Below, in pieces: positions 58,705 through 64,000 of a stretch of DNA of 64,000 nucleotides (within the stretch, counting starts at the first letter, position 1; each line of letters opens with the position of its first letter). Origin of the DNA: Fibrobacterota bacterium (GTDB lineage: Bacteria; Fibrobacterota; Chitinivibrionia; Chitinivibrionales; FEN-1185); contig PLWQ01000041.1 of the NCBI GenBank assembly GCA_003165595.1, positions 81,986-145,985 of the forward strand. Direction: 5' to 3'. Below the pieces are notes generated by a model. The model searched no databases. It was given only the letters and a program-made list of their open reading frames with translations, and was not told the origin of the DNA. The position numbers and the translations under genes were made by a program.

Positions 58705-59018
58705 GGGAACCTGTCTCCGGGAAAGGTTGACGAATTGGGGTCTGGCAGCGACAAGAGGGCGCCCGGAAAGAAAATAATATCAGGGGGCAAGCCGCGGTGT
58801 GACGGCGGTCACAATCCGGCGGGAATTCTTCATGAGACAAAAATGTTCTCGGACAGGGACGTCAAAATCGCAAAAAAGAAGGATTGAACCAAACGCATGA
58901 TTTCTTCCTTGAAAAAAAATGCTCCTTTTGACATCTAATTATCATTATATTATTTCCAGGGGGAAGAGGGCCGACACAATCGGTTGATATCCATTTGGTG
59001 TAACAGAGGGGGGATCGA
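58705..59018 (+). other. divergent intergenic region, no gene seen
   Basis: This 314-base spacer lies between the divergent lipoprotein fragment and paralogue D and should contain both promoters. TTATCATTATATTATT near 58938-58953 is AT-rich and may hold the -10 of paralogue D; GAGGGGGG at 59006-59013 is its ribosome site. Confidence 0.45.
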
Positions 59019-60062
59019 ATGGTTGACGTACGACGTTGTTCCATGTACTTTTTGGCTGCTCTGGCCGCAGGGTTTTTCTTCGTCTCGCTTGCCAATGCCG
59101 CGATTCCCACGGGGTACACCGGCAAGCCTTATCCTCCCGGAAGCGCGCCGCACGAGATTCCGGGACGAGTCAATTTTCATGATTACGATTATGTTCCGCC
59201 GTCGCTCGGGCAGTCCAACAACGTTACTTTTCTCCAGGATGACCAAGCCTACGGTGGGGTTTCGGGTGGCGGGGACGCGGCTGGCAGGGACGGCAAGATT
59301 GCCGGCGTCCCTGTAGACAGCGACAATGCGTGGCCCGCTTTCTTTGCCACAAACAAATCTCCCTACGACCTCGACACCTTCTATGCAGCCGGAAAGAGCT
59401 GGCCGAATGGTGTTCGTTATCCAGATCCCGTTGATACCGCAAAAAAGGACGAATATATCGGCGCAAGCCACGCCGATGGTTGGACGAAGTTCACGATTCA
59501 CGTTCCCAAAGCCGGGAAATATTGGATCAGCTCAATCTTTGCCGAACAAGCGCCTCCGCTCCAATTCCATATCAACTTCATGAACGGCACCCAAACCGTC
59601 AGCACGCCCACTGTCAAATACAACGGTATGCCCGCAAGTTATCACGCATGGATGCAATACAGCGATTTTGCCTCCATTCAACTCGATTCCGGGGTTCAGG
59701 TAATGCAATTTCAGAATGAAGCCAACCACATCAACCAGGACTTCCTGTACATCGCGGCCGATTCCGGCCAATTCACAACCGCGATACGCAGCTCGACTGG
59801 AAAAGCCCCATCCTCAGGATCCTTCAACATCGCGGTAACCCAAAGCGCGGTTCGCTTCTCGCTCCGCGACGCGGGCAGGACAAGGGTGTCGGTTTTCGAC
59901 TGTCTCGGCAGGGAGATTCTCGCTGTGGCGGATCAGAACATGACAGCCGGAACGCACACCGCCGAATTCAACGCAGCAGCACTCAGACAAGGCGTTTATT
60001 TCATGCATGTCAAGCATAACGCGGAGAACGCGGTCGTGAGATTCGAGGTAATTGCCAGGTAA
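59019..60062 (+). CDS. secreted carbohydrate-binding-like protein with sorting tail, paralogue D
   Basis: A 347-residue exported protein (signal peptide 1-27, LANA-A). Landmarks are PTGYTGKPYPPGSAPHEIPG, VNFHDYDYVPPSLGQ, RYPDPVDTAKKDEYIGASHA, WTKFTIHVPKAGKYWISSIF, IQLDSGVQVMQFQNEA and HINQDFLYIAADSGQF. The sorting tail begins about residue 285 (RTRVSVFDCLGREI, RQGVYFMHVKHNAENAVVRF). Compared with paralogue C it has an additional Gly-rich insert (GGVSGGGDAAGRDGK). GAGGGGGG lies 6 bases before the ATG. A terminator follows. Polysaccharide binding at the surface is inferred. Confidence 0.87.
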   Translation: MVDVRRCSMYFLAALAAGFFFVSLANAAIPTGYTGKPYPPGSAPHEIPGRVNFHDYDYVPPSLGQSNNVTFLQDDQAYGGVSGGGDAAGRDGKIAGVPVDSDNAWPAFFATNKSPYDLDTFYAAGKSWPNGVRYPDPVDTAKKDEYIGASHADGWTKFTIHVPKAGKYWISSIFAEQAPPLQFHINFMNGTQTVSTPTVKYNGMPASYHAWMQYSDFASIQLDSGVQVMQFQNEANHINQDFLYIAADSGQFTTAIRSSTGKAPSSGSFNIAVTQSAVRFSLRDAGRTRVSVFDCLGREILAVADQNMTAGTHTAEFNAAALRQGVYFMHVKHNAENAVVRFEVIAR

Positions 60063-60094
60063 AAGGAAGACAATTGATCGCATATATCAACTAA

Positions 60095-60132
60095 GAACCC
60101 GCGGGGATTTCTCCCGCGGGTTCTTCTTTTTC
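60095..60132 (+). terminator. rho-independent terminator of paralogue D
   Basis: GAACCCGCGGG (60095-60105) pairs perfectly with CCCGCGGGTTC (60113-60123), followed by TTCTTTTT. Its stem differs from the other family terminators. Confidence 0.92.
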
Positions 60133-60152
60133 CGACCGCGGCAAAGAATCTT

Positions 60153-60278
60153 ATTCCCACGATTGACATCAGAGGTCGCATTGTGCCAAATGCCAGGGCA
60201 GCGCAAAAGCTTGTCCCTGGCATGTATTATATCGTGGCCCCGAACGGAGCCATGAGGCGCATGGTTGTCGGACAGTGA
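60153..60278 (+). pseudogene. sorting-domain remnant, type 2
   Basis: The frame reads IPTIDIRGRIVPNARAAQKL then VPGMYYIVAPNGAMRRMVVG-Q and TGA. This is a type IX sorting tail (D-x-x-G-R and G-x-Y motifs) of a protein family not otherwise present in the window. No upstream part remains. Confidence 0.7.
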
Positions 60279-60467
60279 TGCCGACAGAACAAAGATCTTG
60301 GTTTTCAACTGCCCCGGCAGGGAAATCATGCCGGTTCTGAACAGAGTCCTTCCGGCGGGCAGTCTTTATAGTCCGATCAATACCGCCGGTTTACGAAAGG
60401 GCATTTGTTCGTGCGCATGAAGCACGGCAACATGAGCAGCGTTGCCAAGCTCCGGATAACCCGGTGA
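60277..60467 (+). pseudogene. frameshifted sorting-domain remnant of paralogue family
   Basis: It reads DADRTKILVFNCPGREIMPV and AGSLYSPINTAGLRKGI, then shifts frame and continues FVRMKHGNMSSVAKLRITR to TGA. This matches the tails of paralogues B-D, with a small deletion inside the G-I-Y-F motif. It begins where the type-2 remnant ends, so two different tails are joined, and its terminator is retained. Confidence 0.8.
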
Positions 60468-60470
60468 TAA

Positions 60471-60499
60471 AAGGCCGGATTTGCAATTCCGGCCTTTCT
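60471..60499 (+). terminator. terminator retained after sorting-domain remnants
   Basis: AAGGCCGGA (60471-60479) pairs with TCCGGCCTT (60488-60496), followed by TCTT. It is the third copy of the AAAGGCCGGA-type stem. Confidence 0.8.
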
Positions 60500-60522
60500 T
60501 ACGCAGGTGATCGTGTGGAGCT

Positions 60523-60693
60523 TTATCGGGAAGTTGCCATTCGAACACTATCTTTCCCCGGCGCATTCCTTTCAACCTTTCTTTTTCCGTTAAAAAGCAG
60601 CACCATTTGTGAGGGCGTCATCTTGAGAATGCGTCTGGATAGTGCTTCCCGGCGCTTGCGCTGAAACGCCACGGCATCAAATTTCTTATTCAT
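60523..60693 (-). CDS. 56-aa partner of PIN toxin
   Basis: A 56-residue basic protein starting MNKKFDAVAFQRKRREALSR. Its ATG overlaps the end of the PIN gene (CATGAATAA), which indicates coupled translation. Small proteins with a K-x-F-D/N-A-V-x-F-Q-R-K start commonly follow this PIN subgroup and are thought to be its antitoxin. The C-terminal half (GKRKVERNAPGKDSVRMATS) is unlike the usual acidic tail, so it may be altered by a frameshift. Confidence 0.65.
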   Translation of the reverse strand: MNKKFDAVAFQRKRREALSRRILKMTPSQMVLLFNGKRKVERNAPGKDSVRMATSR

Positions 60694-61138
60694 GAATTAT
60701 CTCCCTGGGGCTTCGAATCTCAATAACAGGATATCCCATTTTCAAATTGACCGCATTATAAATCCTGATTCTATCAAGGTTGACGATATGCTTGAAATTC
60801 CAGCTGGTAATAAGTTCAACATGATTTACCGTCGCAACGGCGATATGAAGCGTATCAACGCGGAGTTGAAGCGAGAATTTTCCTTCTCTTAAATAAAGGT
60901 TTGATAACTCGACCGCTTCCTCTGATAGTGTGATAATTTCCGCAGTGGTCTCTATTTTTTTGAAAAAAGCCATCACATTGGAAGGCGCACCCTGGATTTC
61001 TTCAACGGTTACAGAGGAGATGACCGGACAGAACAGCCCCATCTCAAACTCATGGAAAAGACGTTTCGTATACCGGGCAAATTCTTCATCGAAGATGCCG
61101 CCAATCACCGAATTGTCTATATAGACTCTCTTTATCAA
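60686..61138 (-). CDS. PIN-domain toxin
   Basis: A 150-residue PIN protein. It starts at TTG 61138, with GGAG 5 bases upstream, giving LIKRVYIDNSVIGGIFDEEF; the frame is open further upstream but without support. Acidic positions are Asp in YIDNSVIGG, Glu in VTVEEIQGA and Asp in LRVDTLHIAVA; Asn in SWNFKHIVN stands at the last site, as is usual in this subgroup (W-N-F-K-H-I-V). It is expected to be an RNase toxin. The 56-residue partner follows with overlap. Confidence 0.82.
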   Translation of the reverse strand: MIKRVYIDNSVIGGIFDEEFARYTKRLFHEFEMGLFCPVISSVTVEEIQGAPSNVMAFFKKIETTAEIITLSEEAVELSNLYLREGKFSLQLRVDTLHIAVATVNHVELITSWNFKHIVNLDRIRIYNAVNLKMGYPVIEIRSPREIIHE

Positions 61139-61570
61139 GCGATCTCCACATAAAAAACCAGAGGCAATGCTACTTCCGGTTTTTCCACGGGGATGCGTCC
61201 TTTCCCCACCCCCATAATATAAAGACATTGGCGGGTAAGAAGCAACAGGAAACCCGTCCTACGCAAGGCGGTTATGCATGGCCTAGTGCGGAAGAACCCG
61301 GATTGCAGATTCGGGCACACCAGATGAGAAAGAGCGATTTACAGAAGGCCACAGTCCGGGGAACCGCGGCACACGAAGTGAATGTCTGGCAGGCCTCCGG
61401 CCATTTGATTACTTGATAATCCGGCAAGTTGCGGCCGTTGATCTGCCCGGACTAAGGCCATTCCTCAACAGGATTTTTGCTGAAATAACGGATTGAAACA
61501 AAGAAGGGACGGAAAACAAACCGGCATTCTACTTTTTGCAAATCCTTCAGAATGCCTTCAAAAATCTTTT
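61139..61570 (+). other. intergenic region, no gene seen
   Basis: No gene was seen between the PIN gene and the end of the InlB-repeat gene. A 62-codon plus-strand frame (61228-61416) has no ribosome site or family signal. The second 26-base repeat copy (61467-61492) lies here. Confidence 0.45.
61467..61492 (+). repeat. 26-base repeat, copy 2
   Basis: AACAGGATTTTTGCTGAAAT-AACGGA matches 56564-56589 at 23 of 26 bases. Confidence 0.5.
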
Positions 61571-64000
61571 CTAGTAGTCCCGAACGCACCGCACTGAATA
61601 GCCGTTGATTTCAGTACCCATGTCCTCGCCTACACCACTCGAAAGAATTGTATAAATGTCTGCCGCTCCCGTTGCATATTCAGTTGTAGTCCAGAATCCA
61701 GCTTCCCAAGTAATAGAGAATGTACCATTCCAGCGAACAGCGCTCGGCAAAGCGGTAAACCCCGTTGAATTGGTCGCGCCAGTATTGGGTGACCAATAAG
61801 CCGTTCCTGTATCCCTTAGATCGTTTGAGACTGTTTGAACATTGGTACCTAAGTAATTTTGAAGCTCCACCCATTCAGCCACTGTCGGTACATGCCAGCC
61901 AGATGGCGCCAGTTTTCCCGTATTAACTGCGTACCAATTGTAAATAGCACCATAGGGATTTTTGTAACTGGCTGAATCGTTTTTATACCAGCAAAATATG
62001 GCCGTGCCACTATTATTCACCCAGGATGCGCTATCCTGCACTGATATGATAGCCGTTCCATCACGATATTTCGTGGTCTTCAAATTCTGCACCATCCACA
62101 CCTGCGTTCCAATCGTGACCTCAGTGTACACATTTCCGTCCGCATCTTTGATCGACCATTTCGCGTAAACAGTAATATTTTGGGTAACGGGCGTCGTCGC
62201 AGTGAAAGCAGTTCCTGCTCCCTTTGTCCCCGTCCACCAGCCATCGAATACATAGCTGGTCTTCAAAGGCGCAGACGGTAACGTTCCAACGGTTGTTGCG
62301 GGCGTTGTGACGGTTATCGACGTTGGATACGGTGCAGTGGTCGCGGACTGTCCATCAAAGTTGACTATGTATGAATTTGCTGTCCACTTCGCATACAGAA
62401 CAACATTGGCGTTGCCTATTGCAAAAGTAGAGCCAACAGGTCTATCGGCCCCTGTTCCCGCCGCATTGGTATTCCATCCGCTAAAGGTGTAACCGGTCCT
62501 GGCAAGGTTCCCCGTGTTGTCAAGCACGGAAACAGTTACCCCATTCGTATACTTGTTTGTATCCATCGGCACCGTTCCGGTCGTGCTGTTGTTTGCATTG
62601 TATGTCACCGTATACACCGGCGTCCATTTGGCATACAGGGTAATTGAAGCGGTTATGGGCGTGGTGAACAAAAACGCGGTTGTCAATGCCTGATCCGCAT
62701 ACCATCCCGCAAAGATAAAACCGGCTTGCGTGGGTGCCGCCGGGCTGGTCGCGGTGCCTCCGTAGGCAATTGCCTGTGCAGCCACCGTGCTTCCGCCGTT
62801 GGAATTAAAGGTTACGGTGTCTTGCTTTATGGTCCATTTCGCATACAGCACGACGTTTGCATTGCCCATTGCAAATGTGGCTGCGCTCGCGTATGATGTT
62901 CCGGTCCCGTCCGCCGCAGTGTTCCATCCGTTAAAATTGTAGCCCGTTCTTGTCAATCCGCCCGGAGCCTTGACCGTTACGGTTGCGCTTTGCGCATAAG
63001 TGTTAGCGTCAATCGGGATCGTGGTCACATCGCCGCCGTTGGCATTATAGGTGACCGTATACGTCGGTATCAGCGACCATTTCGCATAAAGTGTCACGTT
63101 GGCAGCGCCCATCAAGAATGTTGCCGCGGCGTTATATGACGTCCCGGTCCCGTCCGCTGCCGTGTTCCACCCGGCGAAGGAATAGCCCGTTCTCGTTAAT
63201 GAGCCTGCCGCCTTGACCGTAACCGTTGCACCCTGCTGATAGGCGTTAGCGTCAACCGGGACTTGAGAGGCATCACCGCCATTGGCGTTGTAGGTGACTG
63301 TGTAGGTCACGTTCTGTGTCCAGACCGCGTAGAGCGTAATATTGGCGCCGGGCATCGCAAGGTTAGCGCCAGTTGCGTAGGTCGTTCCTGACCCATCCGC
63401 CGCAGTGTTCCAACTCGCAAATGTGTAGCCCGTGCGGGCAAGATTCCCCGAGTTCGTTTTAATGGTCACGCTCGCGCCTTGCTGGTAGGCGTTGGCATCC
63501 GTTGGCGCTGTGCCGCTGGTGTTGTTGTTGCCGCTGTAAGTGACGGTGTATGTCGGGCTCTGGGTCCATACCGCATACAGCGTGACGTTGGCGCTGCCCA
63601 TTGTCAAAGTCGCTCCCGTGGCGTAGGTTGTCCCTGAGCCGTCGGCCGCGGCGTTCCAACCGGCAAAGGTGTAACTGGTGCGAGCAAGGTTCCCTGAGTT
63701 CGTCTTGACGGTCACGCTTGCGCCTTGCTGGTAGGCGTTGGCATCCGTGGGCGCTGTGCCGCTGCTGTTGTTGTTGCCGCTGTAGGTGACCGTGTAGGTC
63801 GGGTTCTGCGTCCATACCGCATACAGCGTGACGTTGGTGCTGCCCATTGTCAAGGTTGCTCCCGTGGCGTAAGTTGTCCCTGAGCCGTCGGCCGCGGCGT
63901 TCCATCCGGCAAATGTGTAACCGGTGCGAACAAGGTTGCCGGTGTTGGCCTTGACATTTACGCTTGCTCCCTGCTCATAGGCGTTGGCATCCGTGGGCGC
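61571..64000 (-). CDS. InlB B-repeat surface protein with C-terminal TIGR02145 domain, 5' end beyond window
   Basis: The frame is open from the right edge to the stop at 61571, giving the last 809 or so residues; its start lies beyond 64000. It contains eight Listeria-Bacteroides (InlB B/Flg_new) repeats of 65-82 residues (TVTYSGNNNTSGTAPTDANA, GYTFAGWNTAADGSGTTY, ANVTLYAVWTQ), the first cut by the edge. The TIGR02145 domain (VTIGTQVWMVQNLKTTKYRD, YNWYAVNTGKLAPSGWHVPT, GYSVRCVRDY) fills the last 190 residues. The arrangement parallels the Ig-array protein at 11536: a repeat stalk carrying a TIGR02145 head. Surface adhesion is inferred. Confidence 0.9.
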   Translation of the reverse strand, partial: APTDANAYEQGASVNVKANTGNLVRTGYTFAGWNAAADGSGTTYATGATLTMGSTNVTLYAVWTQNPTYTVTYSGNNNSSGTAPTDANAYQQGASVTVKTNSGNLARTSYTFAGWNAAADGSGTTYATGATLTMGSANVTLYAVWTQSPTYTVTYSGNNNTSGTAPTDANAYQQGASVTIKTNSGNLARTGYTFASWNTAADGSGTTYATGANLAMPGANITLYAVWTQNVTYTVTYNANGGDASQVPVDANAYQQGATVTVKAAGSLTRTGYSFAGWNTAADGTGTSYNAAATFLMGAANVTLYAKWSLIPTYTVTYNANGGDVTTIPIDANTYAQSATVTVKAPGGLTRTGYNFNGWNTAADGTGTSYASAATFAMGNANVVLYAKWTIKQDTVTFNSNGGSTVAAQAIAYGGTATSPAAPTQAGFIFAGWYADQALTTAFLFTTPITASITLYAKWTPVYTVTYNANNSTTGTVPMDTNKYTNGVTVSVLDNTGNLARTGYTFSGWNTNAAGTGADRPVGSTFAIGNANVVLYAKWTANSYIVNFDGQSATTAPYPTSITVTTPATTVGTLPSAPLKTSYVFDGWWTGTKGAGTAFTATTPVTQNITVYAKWSIKDADGNVYTEVTIGTQVWMVQNLKTTKYRDGTAIISVQDSASWVNNSGTAIFCWYKNDSASYKNPYGAIYNWYAVNTGKLAPSGWHVPTVAEWVELQNYLGTNVQTVSNDLRDTGTAYWSPNTGATNSTGFTALPSAVRWNGTFSITWEAGFWTTTEYATGAADIYTILSSGVGEDMGTEINGYSVRCVRDY
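63243..64000 (-). repeat. 246-bp tandem InlB-repeat units
   Basis: GCGTTGGCATCCGT recurs at 63489, 63735 and 63981, a period of exactly 246 bases (82 codons). The units from about 63300 to the right edge are almost identical, while those nearer the C-terminus are diverged, so the array has grown recently at its N-terminal side. Confidence 0.85.

Noticed and set aside
61228-61416. 62-codon plus-strand frame upstream of the PIN gene
   Set aside because: No ribosome site or recognisable motif and a non-ATG start.
54000-61500. Integron or transposon as cause of the mosaic right end
   Set aside because: No integrase, attC-like site, transposase or terminal inverted repeat was found in the window; the mechanism is left open.

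Overview
The window looks like a chromosomal segment of a Gram-negative bacterium from the Fibrobacterota or a close relative (for example the Chitinispirillia). The evidence is a transcriptional regulator of the TIGR02147 type (1401-2237), at least two proteins ending in the TIGR02145 'Fibrobacter succinogenes major paralogous domain' (11536-15171 and 61571-64000), several secreted proteins with type IX secretion (T9SS)-like C-terminal modules, a PorV-like outer-membrane protein, and many secreted carbohydrate-active enzymes. Genes sit on both strands, usually with clear AGGAGG-type ribosome sites and good rho-independent terminators. No rRNA, tRNA, CRISPR array or intact transposase was seen.

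Layout. 0-4.5 kb: an edge-truncated surface protein downstream of the TIGR02147 regulator, then a repetitive lipoprotein. 5-15.2 kb: two tandem secreted GH3 glucosidases, a CsgG-like/PEGA protein, and a lipoprotein with ten Ig-like domains plus TIGR02145. 15.4-18.5 kb: a double RidA-like protein and a haem-binding beta-propeller/TPR protein. 18.7-21.4 kb: an acyltransferase and two glycosyltransferases with overlapping stop/start codons. 21.6-28.7 kb: leucine-rich-repeat lipoprotein, GH16 glucanase, nuclease-like protein, cupredoxin-like protein, third GH3. 29-36.8 kb: three envelope genes in one direction (beta-barrel, 1526-residue surface protein, CsgG/PorV-like protein). 37-41.5 kb: methyltransferases (one with an in-frame TGA), a metallopeptidase lipoprotein and a secreted protein. 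41.8-44.5 kb: fur-feoA-feoB behind a sigma70-like promoter with an overlapping Fur box. 44.6-49.5 kb: ferredoxin-type aldo/keto reductase, MFS transporter, exported peroxiredoxin, and a lipoprotein/radical-SAM pair.

From 49.6 kb to the right edge the DNA becomes accessory. Four paralogous secreted proteins with sorting-type tails lie among toxin-antitoxin genes (MNT/HepT, VapBC, a PIN protein with a 56-residue partner), a 12-unit beta-propeller, and a long InlB B-repeat protein. Between them are gene remnants: a HepT tail, several sorting-domain tails, a 355-bp second copy of most of vapC, a TIGR02145 scrap and an InlB-repeat lipoprotein head. The remnants and duplicates suggest repeated local recombination.

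Functionally the window describes a polysaccharide-degrading, surface-display lifestyle (GH3, GH16, carbohydrate-binding-like and adhesin-like repeat proteins exported across the outer membrane), with ferrous-iron uptake and small redox functions. The best candidates for less-described biology are the peroxiredoxin-lipoprotein-radical SAM locus, the sorting-domain-like module placed at the N-terminus of the GH3 enzymes, and the toxin-antitoxin/secreted-protein mosaic at the right end.
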